A stretch of DNA of 64,000 nucleotides from Bombus terrestris. Taxonomy: Eukaryota > Arthropoda > Insecta > Hymenoptera > Apidae. Position 1 is the stretch's first letter. Every line of letters starts with the position of its first letter. The stretch is from NCBI RefSeq assembly GCF_910591885.1, contig NC_063275.1:11830501-11894500 (forward strand). Direction: 5' to 3'. Of the stretch, positions 12,494 to 25,348 are shown in pieces. The notes under the pieces were generated by a model. That model was not told the DNA's origin, did not search any database, and saw only the letters and a program-made list of their open reading frames with translations. The position numbers and the translations under genes are program-made.

Positions 12494-12574
12494 TTGGGTT
12501 GGCAACTATGTGATTGTGGCTTTTGTCATTAGGTGGCATTGACAAAATCCGCAACCACTTAGTTACCAAGCCAA
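12494..12574. mobile_element. 81-bp palindromic mariner MITE, family C copy 1
   Basis: TA-flanked (12492-12493 and 12575-12576) element beginning TTGGGTTGGCAACTA and ending TAGTTACCAAGCCAA. The two halves are near-complete inverted repeats and would form a long hairpin. Three other copies have exactly the same 81-bp length. The left arm carries several substitutions relative to the others, so this is an older copy. Confidence 0.92.
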
Positions 12575-12576
12575 TA

Positions 12577-13739
12577 TTTTCGAAGCAAAGTAGTGGAGTG
12601 GCGACGATTCGAAAGCAAACGCCTAAAATTTGACGGGCGTTATTCGCCTCTTTTCCACCCTCCATCCACCTTTTCCACCTTTCATCGAGAGACGATACGA
12701 ATACTTGTGTCGCACGGACTATAATTAATGATAGCCGTGCGATTGAAACAAAGCTGCACCGAGATACACGCGGCTTCCAACCGGTATACACGACGAAACA
12801 GGGGAAAATCGATCGTCAAGGCATTTCATTAAACTCGAACCTGTCAGCATCGGCGTGCGAGCTCGCTCATAAAAACGTGAAAACAATTGGGTTGGTGTGA
12901 CGGTGAAATATTCGTATTGTAAATTTTGCCATCAAAAGAAAGAAATGAAACGAGAGTGCACAAACATCCGACGTATACATTATCGTTGGAAAATTTGGAA
13001 AATGGTTTGTTACGTGAGAAAAGAGCTTGAATACCTTCCATCCTGCTGTGTATTTTTTTATCAACGTCAATTATATTTTTAAAAAATGGTTGAAAAATTT
13101 TTTAGATTCGAAAACGTCTTAATTTCGTGATGACAATCGTGCGACGCGAAATGCTTCCAATAAATCGATACTGAACGAAATTCGGCGAATAAGTTGGCCT
13201 TATTTTTTGTATGAGATGTTATGAGACCAAAAATTAATTCTGTATATATTGTCACGTTCTATTTAGTTGCCGCATTCGGAAGCGTTAACTGACGTTTAAT
13301 GCAACGAACGAAATTCGTTGGAATAAGCTTGATTCATTCGTTCGATATATTTGTTGCTTGTATTATACTAATTACTTGTTATTTATGGACAGCAGATAGA
13401 AATTGAAGTTACGAACGAATAAACGAATAAGAAATGAAAATGGAATAACGAACGAACTGGTAAACGAACGATGAATTGATGTTGAACAACGAATGAACGA
13501 ATAGACAACAAATGGACGAATGAATAATTAAAATAGAATAATGAACAAATTTGTGGAATAACGCCGCCGATGCTGTGATAAATCTCCTAAAGTCAAGAAT
13601 AATAAAATAGTAAATTCGTATTTGTTACTCGCAAGCAAGCCATAAATATTAAAAGCAATCTAAACAGAGGCAAAAAGAAATACAAAGAAGGAAATACTAG
13701 ATGCAATCTAACTTTTCAACGTTCTTATGTATTGTTGAC
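12577..13739. other. non-coding, degenerate GAAC/GAAT minisatellite
   Basis: No supported gene. From about 13405 to 13560 the sequence repeats a loose 'AACGAACGAATGAAT' theme, a decayed short tandem repeat. Confidence 0.55.
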
Positions 13740-14980
13740 ATATGCATAATTTTATGTGCTAGACTAAATTAGCTACGTAGTAGTGATACATGTATGTGAA
13801 TATGAGTGTGCGGAAGTATATGTGTGCGCGGCATCTCAAAAACAATGGAATGTAAACTGTTCAGTTAACAGTCTGGTATGGAAGAAGGCGAGACGCGTGC
13901 AAGTATGTATCGATGAATATCTTTGAAATCATTTATCAAATAAATATGTCGGGTTGAAGTCAGGATTAAGGAGAGGGGCGTTTAATGAATTTTCATTAGA
14001 ATTAGCCATTGCCGTGATACAATGAAGAGTTTATTAGCACAGGCTTATTAACAAGATTAGGCACTCGTAGCACTAGTGATAATGACCTTAGGTTCGAAAC
14101 GAATCCGCGGTCACGGGATGATAAACGTATGTTCTCGCACAGTTCAAGTCTAACTCTTTGTTAACTAGACGTGAGGTATTCACTGGTTGTAAGATAGTAC
14201 TGTCACTCGTCAATGACATCGCACAAAAGAATGACTCTCCGTCTCGACGATGCCGTCGAGGAAAACTATAATGGGTGGGTCTAAGGATATGAGATCCTCG
14301 GATTCGTCAAAGAAAGCTTTCGTTCCAAAGGTGAGGGAAATTAGCGCTGTTGCTAATTGGTCGATCTCCATATCGGCGTTTTGAAAGAGATGCTGGCCGC
14401 CCTTGAGGGGAGGTTGTTGACGGGGGGCATCGTTCGTGAAAGATAGGTTTCTCCTATCTTCCCGTAGTTACAACAAAGACTGCTTGTCTATATGAAGGAC
14501 TTTGCTTGACAAAATCTTAAGATTTATTGCGCGTCCTCACGTTAGCTAAACATATACTGCGGAGGTATGTTGACATCCGGAGATCATCTTACCCGGAGGA
14601 TAGAATCTGCGTGTGGCGGGCCGCGAGATAGAAACTATTGAAGTATTTACTGCCACGTGTCGCTACGACTATTTCTTTTAAGGAGAGGTATAGAGTTACT
14701 CTGTGCCTTTGTTAGATAAAACGTTCATCCCTTTGATCGCGGCTACGTTCGGCGACTGATTGTCGCCTCGAGCCCAAGCTCATGATCATAAATCTCGAAC
14801 AATCGGAGCGACATTTGTTTATTCTAAGTTACAAAGTTACGGTATTCCCGCGAATCCAAGGAGGGGTTCCGGTGTTCTTTCATCTCCGACAAATATATTA
14901 CTATTTCAATATAAGTTCTAAGTGTAAACTTAGTGTTCCTATACCATTATTTCGGCAATTAAGATCCAAAATTCTCAACA
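13740..14980 (+). repeat. dispersed repeat family B, copy 2, split by an LTR-like insertion
   Basis: The left part (13740-13946) matches the left of 9717-10025 and the right part (14892-14980) matches its right end, finishing 'AAAATTCTCAACA'. The two parts are separated by the 945-bp insertion at 13947-14891. Removing the insertion and one AATA duplication restores continuity with the other copies. Confidence 0.85.
13947..14891. mobile_element. solo LTR-like insertion (945 bp) in family B repeat
   Basis: Begins TGTCGG and ends CCGACA, the inverted TG...CA ends typical of LTRs. It is flanked by a direct AATA repeat (13943-13946 and 14892-14895) consistent with a 4-bp target duplication. The site is defined independently because the uninterrupted family B copies carry the empty site. 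It contains no reverse transcriptase or integrase frame. The 129-codon frame at 14782 crosses its right end and is not a gene. Superfamily (Ty3 or BEL/Pao) cannot be decided from an LTR alone. Confidence 0.8.
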
Positions 14981-17007
14981 TGTATATTAGCCGCATATGC
15001 CTGTACTATATATCTACGTCATGTAATCGTTCTCCGATAACGAATTTCCTCTTTGCCTCAGTCAATCATCCGGCTACATTTTCAATTTATTTAACCACTT
15101 GCGCGGTACGTCGTCTAGTTCTCTTCCCTTTTATTCATCGTCGCAATTCTCGTGGTCGACGTTGCAAGTGATTCCCCTAATTGACCCGCCGCGAAAGCGT
15201 ACCACGATTTAATAAGCAACGTATTTAACGTCAGAGGAGAAAGAGAGGAAGAATGGAAAGAAGGAGAATCTTATCAGTGCTCGTTAGAAGGCGAGTTATC
15301 GAGTGGCTTCTAGGCCGACCCCCAGGCTTCTCCCAATTGCCAATTAAAGATGCACCCACAAATCGGCCTTTGAAACGTCTCGGCAAAGCAACCTACCCTT
15401 GACAGCTACGAACCAACATCCATAAGTCGACATCAGTCGCCGTAAAAGTTTCGTCGCCAGCCTTTTTAATGCCGCAATCGCGTCACAGGAAAATCCTAAG
15501 GGCGGTTGTTGCACCGATTCGTAACTGTATCAAAGAAGAAGAGAGAAACAGAATGGAAAAGTCAGAAAGGAAGGTGGAAAGAATGGAGAAAGAAACGAGG
15601 GAAAAATCACAACTGTTTCGACTCGCGATAGTTTACTGGCTCTGTCGTGCGTCTTCTTTCGTATTTTCCTCGTTCTCTTATCGTTTTCTTGCTTCCATGG
15701 ATGTTCGTGGATTGGCTGATTTTTTGACACATTCCCTTAATTCTTCGAAAGAGAAGAAGTTTTCCCTTCGATGAGTAATTAATAAGGAAATATTTCTTCG
15801 CGTTTTCTTCTTCTTTCATCGAGAGAACCCACAGGAACTAACTTTGTATTCTACTATGTAAAATTATTGATAATTTCTTTTCATTCATTCGCTGGTTTGG
15901 AACTACTCCTCTTATAAAGCAAATGCTTAACATACTTGGCCTTTTTCTTCGATATACAGCCTTGAAGAATTTCAATATGAAAGTTATACGATAGTATCAG
16001 GTTATACATAAAATGTTGTTTTTCCAGAGTTTGCAAATTTAGGATATTAATATTACGTGTACGATTTTATCATTTTGGTTTAATGAATCGTATGGAGGAA
16101 GAGGGGATTTTCTCTGATAGAAATATTCTCATTGTTTTCTAGGAGTTTACGTTTGGAAATAATAATATCTATGATTATGATTATGATATAATAAAATCTA
16201 TGATTATTTTACGCAAATTAAACTTCAAATTAAAAATTATTAAATAATTAATAATTATTTTCTAAATAATTCGACCTTTACAAATGACTCTCTACATGTT
16301 TTTAAAACAATACCAAGGATTTAAGATATTATAGCTTGTACAATTCTGTAAAAATTTTCGCCTAATCGATTTTTACGAAGTCAAACGGCGTTATCCTAAA
16401 GGTACATTTACGAACCTTAAAGGCGATGGGCAATGATTCAACGGTGGATCGATTGAACGTGGCGAACTTTCATTGCGAAAGTCTGATCGCGTGAAAGCTC
16501 TTTTACGAGCAGTTCGATACTAGAGAAGCCTCTTTGGATCTTCTTTCTCATTGCCAGCGGCATGCAGGCGATCCCGAACTTGAATTACACTCTCACGGTT
16601 CGCTTAAGGACTCGTAAATTTCGCGAACGCGAGCTCGCGAAGATTTAAAACGCCGCACAACGCATAGAACGAATCGGTTGTATCGTCGAGTTTCCTTTAT
16701 CTTCCATCATTTTCTTGCGCTTAACTGTCGGACGTAAATGGAATTACCTCCGTTACATGAAGCGTTTAGTCGCTCGCAAAGAGATATTCAAACTTTCACG
16801 CTTTGAATCAAAATACGATACTTATACTAATACTCGCTGTTATTTACAAACACCAGTTTACAATACATATATTGCACATATTACGTATTATAATATGTTA
16901 TATTTTAAATATAAATTCTTGAATCTTTAAGTCGTACACTGAGTTACATATTTCTTTTTTTTTTTTTTTTTTATCGAATGATATATTTTGAGGTTCTCAA
17001 GGAACGA
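14981..17007. other. non-coding, no gene seen
   Basis: No supported gene. 15200-15480 and 16430-16660 are GC-richer. Frames at 15469-15819 lie on a purine-rich patch on both strands and are not credible. A poly-T run lies at about 16953-16971. Confidence 0.5.
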
Positions 17008-17563
17008 AATAATCAACACATTGTTGACCGGCAATTTTACTGAGAATTTATCGCATGTCATCGGCTATTATTTCGTAATTGGATGTGGAAGTAAAACAAT
17101 ATAAATAAACTTTAATAAATTTTATTTATTATTCAACTTTTAATATTTCTTTTGCGTATGATAAGTAGTGTAATCTACGTATAATGGCACACAACAGCTT
17201 TTGCAAATATTTCACTGCGTTTTCCTTTTGAAGAGCATACTCCGCACACTCTAGTCGAATTTTAAATAATTCTGTAAGTTTGGTGTGACATCATGTTCGT
17301 TCCACTCTTCTTCGAATTCGTCGTCGCTATCTGATTCTATTATATTACTTTTTTGATATTTTGGTGACATCAGATTCACTGTCTTCTTCAAGTCACCACA
17401 ATTTGATTCACAATCACTCAGATAAATTATGCGCGTATAATTCATTGAAAAGTTCTTCATTGGTACGTTGAAATTTTGTTTACAACGAAAGACGCACCTT
17501 GACGGTTCTTATAAGCGAGAGACACAGCTTGAGGTATGCCGACCGATAATTGCATTGTATGAT
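17008..17563 (-). mobile_element. internally deleted piggyBac-like element
   Basis: The ends carry related inverted sequences: left 'CAACACATTGTTGACCGGCA', and on the right the minus-strand reading 'CAATGCAATTATCGGTCGGCA'. They enclose a degraded transposase reading leftwards. The canonical TTAA is not preserved at either end (the left flank reads near-match 'TCAA'). Only the extreme N- and C-terminal parts of the protein remain, so the DDE core is deleted. Confidence 0.62.
17140..17460 (-). pseudogene. piggyBac transposase remnant (N-terminal plus C-terminal pieces, frameshifted)
   Basis: The 69-codon N-terminal frame (17460-17251) has an acidic stretch ESDSDDEFEEEW, a common feature of piggyBac N-termini. 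It runs to a stop next to a second frame, starting at 17252, that encodes RVCGVCSSKGKRSE. A third frame follows, ICKSCCVPLYVDYTTYH, ending in a stop at 17140. The CxxCSSKGKR...CxxCxVPLY pattern matches the C-terminal cysteine-rich domain of piggyBac/PGBD transposases. At least two reading-frame changes and the missing catalytic core make it non-functional. Family placement rests on motif recognition only. Confidence 0.68.
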
Positions 17564-18265
17564 TTCCAAGATCTGAGAAAACGACGCTGATGCGAAAAAA
17601 AGCGAATTTTACTTAAAAATGCGTTCAATTGGTTTACTCGATAACGACGATGTTAAGTGACTTAATTTCTGCCGTAATGATAGAGAGATAGAGATGAAAT
17701 GAATTTTACTTGGAGAAGTGGAAGTTTCGGGATGGAAGCATCGTGGTCATTGGTAAACTCTTAAAAAATCCGTCGTTCTCGATATTCTTTGAAATTAGCG
17801 CGACCAGATTATAGATAAGGTCTGTACGTGACACTCCTATTAGTGTCGTGGAAGAGGGTGAATCAACTTTTCTTTCTTCTTCGTTTTTTCTTTCCTCCCC
17901 TTTTTGCAGTATACAGACGAACCTTTGATAAATGCGGAATTTCCCTGTGCTCCTCGAAATCTTGTTATCTTATTATTTGGACAAAATACAGAGTTTAAAG
18001 AATGTCGTTAAAAGCCTTTGTTCGACTAAGCAAATTGGACAATTAGCGAGTAAAGAGGATTTATTTTTGGCAAGATAGAGAAAAGATACCGAAGACGTGA
18101 GAAGAGATACCGAAAGACGTAGGAATAAAAAATATTTCAAGTTGGTTGGAAATAGAAAAATAAAATTCCTCTTTCCTAACGATTTCTTCGTTTCATTTTT
18201 AAGCAACTTCGTACAAAATGACAGATATCTTTTGTCCGTTCAAATTGAAAAAATAACATTGAAAT
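17564..18265. other. non-coding, no gene seen
   Basis: No supported gene. Frames on both strands at 17973-18345 overlap each other and extend into the repeat that follows. Confidence 0.5.
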
Positions 18266-18602
18266 TGTTGAGAATTGTGGATCTTAATTGCCGAAATAAA
18301 AGTAAAGGAACACTAAGGTTACACGAAGAATTCATATTAAAATAGTTTTAGATTTATTTAATAAACGATTTCCAGGATCTGATATACATTTATATATACA
18401 TATATAATATACATTTACACGCGTCGATATACATTTGCACGCGTCTCAGCACTTTCTTTGTCTCAACAGACTGCCAACGAAACAGTTACATTCATCTGTT
18501 TTTCGAGACGCTGTGCACACACATACTTCCGCATACTCATATTCACATACGTGTGTCACTACTACGCGGCCAATCTAATCTAGCACACAAAATTATACAT
18601 AT
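18266..18602 (-). repeat. dispersed repeat family B, copy 3 (minus strand)
   Basis: Reverse complement of the 9717-10025 repeat, running from 'TGTTGAGAATTGTGG' to 'GCACACAAAATTATACATAT'. It carries a small AT expansion ('ATATACATATATAATATAC') near 18390-18412 that the other copies lack. Confidence 0.85.
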
Positions 18603-20767
18603 CTCAATAGAAATATAAACATTCGACCGTAACAGGATTAATCGAAACAAAAGTCTGCCAAAAACTAATCCGATCGTTCGTAACCACCCTCTCGCCAGCC
18701 ATATTTCCAGTAAACTCATCCCTAAACACAGAGATCCGGATTAAGAGCGTTAATCCAGTCACGAAGAAGTTGCCCATACAATCGTACTCCGACACCCTTC
18801 TTCGTCCTTTGCATTTTCCTTCGCTACCTGTCTCCAGGGCCGTGTGTTTCTGTTACTCGGAATCCCGCGGCTCGAACAGCCCCTTCCGAGGTTTGGGAAT
18901 GGAAGGGTGGCAGCGCGAGTCGGAATTAAGCAGGTGAATTTATTGAGTCGTGCAACTATTTAGATAGGCGGATAGAAACGAGGCGATTTCGCTTTTTCCC
19001 GCTAGTCTGAAACCTTTCGCCTTCTGCGCTTCTCATTCCACACGTATACTCAAAGACTCGAGAAATCGAAACTAGGGCCTTCCACATACACTAACCCTCG
19101 AAAGTATCCAGATATTCTGATATTTCGTTACTTTGACTATAACGTTGTTTTGTTAATAAAAAGATAGGAATGTAAAATTACGACAAGAGAGATTTCCATC
19201 GGTGTACTCCAACTACTCTGAATCTGCAACAGAACTCCGTCTTTGGCTTCACATAAACGCACTGTCCCACAAAAATATATTATTCGAAATAACGTTGTCA
19301 TTTACGATTGTTGGAACGGTGTTGCCTGGAATTTAGACTAAGCGCGAGTAATTTTAGATGCGTAGGAATATTAGATGTAAAAATTAAGCGTAAATATGAG
19401 CGGCATGAAAAATACCATATTTTTACTAAGCAGAGTTAAGAACATGAAGTGAAAGATATTTAATACAAATATACAGAAATGAATTATCTTTAAACCACTG
19501 TATCTCTCTATCTATCTATTTACAAGATTGTTGCAATCATAGTAGAACATTATGAGACGATAAAATTGATTTTTAGAAGCCAGACGGTATCAATTTCACA
19601 AAGTATCTTTACCGCGGTTCAATTTCTTTCAACTTTAGAATCTGTATCTTCTCTTGCTATCGTTTATTTGAGAAGAATAATCCATACAACATGAGATATA
19701 TATATATCTCATTTTTATTATTAATTTGTCAAACGCCCTGTAGCAATTTTTTGATCGTCAATCCAGCGCGTTGCACATAGTTTGATGATACTTCTGAAGG
19801 ATACTGTACATAGCGCACCATCGATCGCGATTTCACAGGCGAAACGAAGAAAGTTGTGCTCGCGGGACACCGGCGCGAATAACTCGACGAGCACGAGCCT
19901 CGTTCCGTGGTATTCCGTGGCTTAATTAGTTTTTCGTGGACGGATAATCCGCGGTTGGACGATTTGTCAGGTTTGAACTGAAAGTTTATGCGGTCGGAAT
20001 TAAGAGGCCACGGGTTTAGGGCCTCGGCTCGCCAGACTAAGACGATATTTAAACGAGCGGTGGCCGCGATTTCGTTTCCGCTCCTCACTCACGCAAGCCT
20101 ATCGTAGGATTTATTTTATCGCTCGCCTGGAAATTCGATCCGAGGCCAAGAAACTGCTACCGAAGGCTCGAAGAAACCAGGCTCACCCCTTCCATCGCAT
20201 AGTCTTTGCTACTTGTTATCCTTTTCTCGTTTGCTAAAGCGGAACGTTCGAGCGGAAGTTGGAAGCGTAAAGTTGGAGCAAAGAGGGTTGAGTTAGATTG
20301 GAAGTGGAGCGCGTTCCAGAGAATGCAGCACGGATCGAACAGCAGCAACTTGGGAAATGTTTTGTAATTGTACGGGATAGGGGATCGCTGGTGATTAATA
20401 AGGGATCGGGACCATTGCGGAAATTTGTAAGCTGTCTCGGTTATCGCTTGCCAACTCTGGCAGATGCGAATGGTGCGCAACGTTTAAGAAATTGTTTCCA
20501 AGCTGTTCGACGCTGCTACGTTGTTTGGGTCGCTTTCTATCCAATCGTATCTTTCGCTCGGAAAATTTCGTTAACTTTGAGAAAGACGAGAAACAGTCGT
20601 CGTCGATGCGCGTGTCTCTCGTCTGAATTTTGCGTCCAAGATTTTCACAAATATTTGAAACTGTTCTTTCGGTTGAAACGAAAGCGAGATTAAGGTGTAA
20701 AGAATGGCAGAATGAAAGTTGCCGGGTTGTGACGATTTTACATTACGCGAATTACTTTTCCCTCTTT
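18603..20767. other. non-coding, GC-richer island at 19.73-20.55 kb
   Basis: No supported gene. The part from about 19730 to 20550 is clearly GC-richer than its surroundings and has overlapping open frames on both strands. None shows splice sites, domains or codon bias that would separate it from the rest. A perfect AT palindrome (ATGAGATATATATATATCTC) lies at 19690. A regulatory island or an unrecognised exon remains possible. Confidence 0.45.
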
Positions 20768-21010
20768 TTAACACGTTGACTGCCACACGAATTTTACGCT
20801 TTGCTCTGCGATACACGAAAATGTATTACACTGGAACGTTCAATTGAAACGTATTTTCCCCTTTGTTTGCTTCCGACCGTGTGTCATTTACCAAAGTCAT
20901 TCGCGTAGTTAAAACTTCTCTAATCCATGAAATTGTCTTTCTGATTATCCTAAAAAATTGAATGAAACACGGGTCACCGGTGACCATCGTGACAGTCAAC
21001 GTAGTGTTAA
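20768..21010. mobile_element. piggyBac-type MITE with TTAA ends (243 bp)
   Basis: Starts TTAACACGTTGACTGCC and ends GACAGTCAACGTAGTGTTAA. The terminal inverted repeat is clear with a short insertion in the right arm. The ends resemble the 'CACATTGTTGACCGGCA' type seen at 17008. No coding capacity. Confidence 0.78.
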
Positions 21011-22065
21011 ATTTCTTTAAGTAAACGCGTACAAATTCTTCTACCCGTGAAACTAAAGATCTTACCGACACATTCGCTTCTGAAGCAAAGAAAAATTCAC
21101 GACGAAATTATTCTCGAAAAAAGTAGTACAGAAAAGCTTCGATTTCACATATTTAGAAAATAACAACAATTCGGCAATATTTAGAAAATAACAACAAAAC
21201 TGCTGGAAGCGGAGAAAACTGATTTCATCGTTTACTTACGTGAACGTCCACATCAGGAAAGGAGACGAAGATTCGAGGGAAGTTGGTAAGTGGGACAAGA
21301 TCCTTGCAAGTCAGAGAAGTCGTGCAAGTCATCAAGAGCTGGGATAAGGGTGGCCAGTCGAGGCATCGTAATCTGGAAAGTTTCGATCGCGCCTGGAAGA
21401 GGTCTGATTTAATGAAACACGAAATAATTAGACCAGAAGCAACTTCCACGGAGCTGATCGATCGTCGTAATTTCGGTTGCGTCCGTTGCTTCGTTCGTTT
21501 CCTCTGGGCTACCCTTAAACCGATTAAGATGGTCCCGTTGAACGCATAACGATAACCAGGGGGTCTTGGAGATAATTAAAAAAGTAATAGGTAAGTTGAA
21601 ACCTGGTGGTCGATAACCGGAAATAACGATGCCAATCGATGTGCGTTGACAGACTCTCAATTCTTGGTGATATTCTTCCATCCTGATTGCATCGTTCGTT
21701 TTTATTAAATACGTTTGTTATTTTAAATACCGTGTTGGTTATTTAACCAAACTGTATTCGCCAACGTTTTTGCGCTCACTGGTTTGTTTAGGTATTTTTT
21801 ATTCCGTTTGCAGAAGATTGATTTCGCGGAAGTCGCACAATTGTTGAAAATTTTTAACGAATTTTACATTTGATTTTTATGTTGATATTTGTATACCATT
21901 TAACTCGTATTCTGCCGCTTGTTTTGTTCGAACGAATCGGTTTTCTCTTTTATTGGAATGACGTTTCATTGTCGATGTGGTCGTTGTATTCATTTTTTCC
22001 ACTTTCTTCTTGCGGGTCGTTTCACAGGATAATGATATCAATGAACGAGTTTGAATCTTCAAGTA
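21011..22065. other. non-coding, no gene seen
   Basis: No supported gene. 21240-21540 is GC-richer, with overlapping frames on both strands and no supporting signals. 'ATATTTAGAAAATAACAACA' is repeated in tandem near 21148-21198. Confidence 0.5.
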
Positions 22066-22103
22066 TCAGGTTGTCCTAAAAGTCTCTCTCTCTCTCTCTC
22101 TCG

Positions 22104-22137
<34 letters not shown>

Positions 22138-22364
22138 GCACGCAGTAGCTTTATCTGGCAACGTTTATACAAACATGAAATCTAATATGTCAAATGTTCT
22201 ATTACTACAAAATTACTACAGGAATACAATTTGAATAGAACATTTTGTTCTATTATTACAAAATGTACATACATAATTCAGTAAAATAATATAAAAGAAA
22301 CAAAGTCGTACATCCATTATTTCCATATAAGACAAAAGAATCTTTCATGACAAGTTGCTCTGAT
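22066..22364. mobile_element. mariner-type MITE, family A copy 3, invaded by a CT repeat
   Basis: The left end TCAGGTTGTCCTAAAAG after TA (22064-22065) and the interior (TTTATACAAACATGAAA, and TTATTTCCATATAA near the right end) match copies 1 and 4. The right inverted repeat is badly decayed (TCTTTCATGACAAGTTG), so the right boundary is approximate. A CT microsatellite has expanded inside the left arm. Confidence 0.75.
22083..22138. repeat. (CT)n microsatellite inside the MITE
   Basis: Fifty-six bases of CT interrupted by two TCGC steps. The expansion lies where other family copies read CTTTCTTT, so it probably grew from that pyrimidine seed. Confidence 0.96.
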
Positions 22365-25348
22365 TAAAAAGTTATAAATTTGAAGATTGGAGAAGATAGT
22401 AGGAAATGTGTTAATAAACAAACCGAAAAATGTATCAAAGAGATTCATTAACAATTGTACTTGACAAAATCCTAAACAATCTTCGGGCAATTAAACTTGA
22501 AGCGCATCAATTCACGTGGACTTGAGATGCCAACAATAGCAATAGCCAATAGCTAACCGTATTTGTATCGTTCCAAATGTCTAAAACTTCAAGCTCGGTT
22601 TAGCCTTTCCTTTTCCTCTCAAAATATCCAGAATTCTCTTAGAGCAACCTTGAACTGTTATCCACCAGGAACAATTAGCAAAGTCGTCTTTTCCGCATGT
22701 CACGACCACTTAACTCGCTTCGTCCCGAAAACGAGATTAATCTGGTCGAAGGGCTGGAAGAAACGGCGAAATGGCGAGAAACTTGCTCCTTCCGGCCGGT
22801 CCAATCACGTGCCGCTTTTTCTTCGGAACAAGCTGCTTCCTGAATTCCAAACGCTGACCCCGAAGAATCGACGGAGCCCGTGAGCTCGTCCTTCATGGCT
22901 CGTATATATTCGCGACGGGTATCTGATGGCGATAACGCCGCAGAACCGGCAGCCGATCGTTCGATCGACGCCACAGGCTGAATTCCCTTACGTTTTTCTT
23001 TTCTCCTTCCTTTTCTTCCCGACGATGAAATTATTTTCAGCCATCCTTTCGTGACGACGTTAAATCAAACTTCCGAGGATCCAGTAGATAACCGTGGGAT
23101 ATTCGAGGACCGGGAGGATGAGTTACGTTATCTGCAATTCGTTTAAAAATTATCGATTACTTTCAGTTTGCTTTCTGTTTCAATAACTCGCAATCATAAA
23201 ATTCTGAATTGCGTGAAATTTGTAATTTTGCGGAGTAGGATCATTTTTGAAGAAAATTCCAGCCAATTCTTCTTCTTTCTCTTTATTTTCGCAAATCGCT
23301 GTAGTTTCTCTTTCTAAGCGAAAACAGAGCAACGATGGAGAAGAAAAGTGTTAGATCGTTTGTAAATCAGTTAAAATTGCAGAGTATTTTCAGGTTGTGA
23401 TCTGCGTATGTATCTCAATCGGACGATTGTGCATCGAAAAATATAAAGTAACGCGATTAATGTAATGTGAAAAAAAAACTTTGAAACATTTTTTTCCTTC
23501 CTTTTTTCTTTTCTGTATATCTTTTAGCTTGATGTTTGAGAGAAATTGGGACAGATTCTCTTTTTTCTTTTTTTTTTTTTTTGAACGGTGGCAATTGGGT
23601 TCCGCGAAGTTTCGGAATGTGGAATCTATGTTAGCTCGAATTCGTTTGTTGTTTGGCGCAAATTTTTGATGGACTGGTCGTGGAAACTCGTTTTGGGGTG
23701 CGCGACGGTGTTGATGGAGTTTTGCGACTGATGGAATTTGCCGCCAAGCTTGGTATGTTTTTGTGTAAACTTTCCGCTATACTACGAAATGTGTTATCCC
23801 TCTCCATGTACTGATTGCAACGGAATTCTGAATTCCTCTCTTGAAAGATTTTTTATCGAAATTACTTTCTAACTCGAAATTTAGAAATTCTTTTCTAACG
23901 TTAATTTAATTTCATTTAATTTGGTTCTGTTTCTATATTAAAAAAAATAAACTTCTATCTTTATATGTCAATTTCATAGTCTATCGATCAATGTTTCATC
24001 GAAACTATGAAATCAGTACACTTGCGATATGATTTTTCTGAAGCTTAAAATTACCTGATCCTACGCTAACTGTTCGAAATTACGTTAGAAACAAGTATAG
24101 TCAATTTCAAAGTTAAGTAAATGATAAAACCGCGAAGTATTTTCTCAACATCGTCAGAGGTGACAAAGAAAGCATCTGAATCTGTATATCTAGAATTATA
24201 TAAAAATCTTCAAAAATCATTAAATCATGGTAAAACGATAATTGGTACGAAGTAAGACATTGCAATGTTTGCATATCAATGCAACGTGTTTAGAACAATT
24301 CTATAACTTTACGATCTAATTCCAAGCGATACGACAGCTTGTTCATCGAAATCAAACAATCTGACGAATGTCGCGAACAAGAATAAGGTGCTAACATCTG
24401 TGATCCCTTTGATCGGGAACTTTTCGAACGAAGTTTCGCGATTTTCGAGGGACCAGGTCGTTTCTTCGAAAGTTCGTTAGAAAGTTTCGTATGGAAGGAA
24501 ATTGGTGGAGGAAGAATCTTCTGTCGCGCTTTGGAAGTCCCGTCGAATTAACTCGCGAAATAAATCAAACGAGCGGCATAATCTTTATTACGATCCACGT
24601 TACAGTAACAACAATTCGTAAAACTATTTATAATCGTCAACATCGTCGAACATGTCGCGAATATTACAATTTGTCTAATCGACAAGTCCATCTTCACCAT
24701 TTCGTCTCTTTTCGCAGTAGCTGCAACCATATTTCGAAAATGTTTGATTTGAACAATCGTTCTTGCGTATATTGTTGGTGGAACTGATAAAACCAGGTTG
24801 TAAAATCGGTCAAGAGTCGAAATTTACCAGTTTGGAATCATTGCACGTTCCATCGATTTGTTATACAGTTTTGATTTATGTTTGTTCGCGGAATAATCTT
24901 CTATATGTTTGTGCCACCTTTATTCGGGCGAAATTTATCCAAACGTACAAGTGCTGGGTAAATTTTGACTCGATTTTTTCAAAAATAAATGTCATAAACA
25001 GAAAACACTCGTCGCTTCTTTTTGTCTTATTTATGGATTAGTTGTACTATCCGTTTTAAGATGTTCATTCTGTACACGAACACGTACACTGTTAATATAT
25101 TAAGAGAGTTGTTTCCTTCGAATCTGAGGAAGACACGTCTATTTACAGAGAATTAAAAAACAAAAATAAGCAAGAAATTGATATAATCAACGTTTTGCTA
25201 CGATCATCTGGTAGACCGGTCGCTGTAAAATATCGCCAAAGACTGTCTACCGAATTAAATCAATATCGACAGATAGCAACTTCTCTGTGAAACGCATTCT
25301 GTGTCCATAGCAATATGTACATACAACAAAATATACACAAATAATATA
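22365..25348. other. non-coding downstream of the gene, GC patch at 22.66-22.98 kb
   Basis: No supported gene. 22660-22980 is GC-richer and has open frames on both strands without splice support. A TATATA-like 'CGTATATATTCG' at 22901 raises a weak promoter possibility. T-rich runs occur at 23475-23590. The remainder is AT-rich. Confidence 0.5.

Noticed and set aside
14090..14125. 'GGTTCGAAACGAATCC' resembling a tRNA B box
   Set aside because: No A box, no acceptor stem or anticodon arm at the right spacing, and it lies within the LTR-like insertion.
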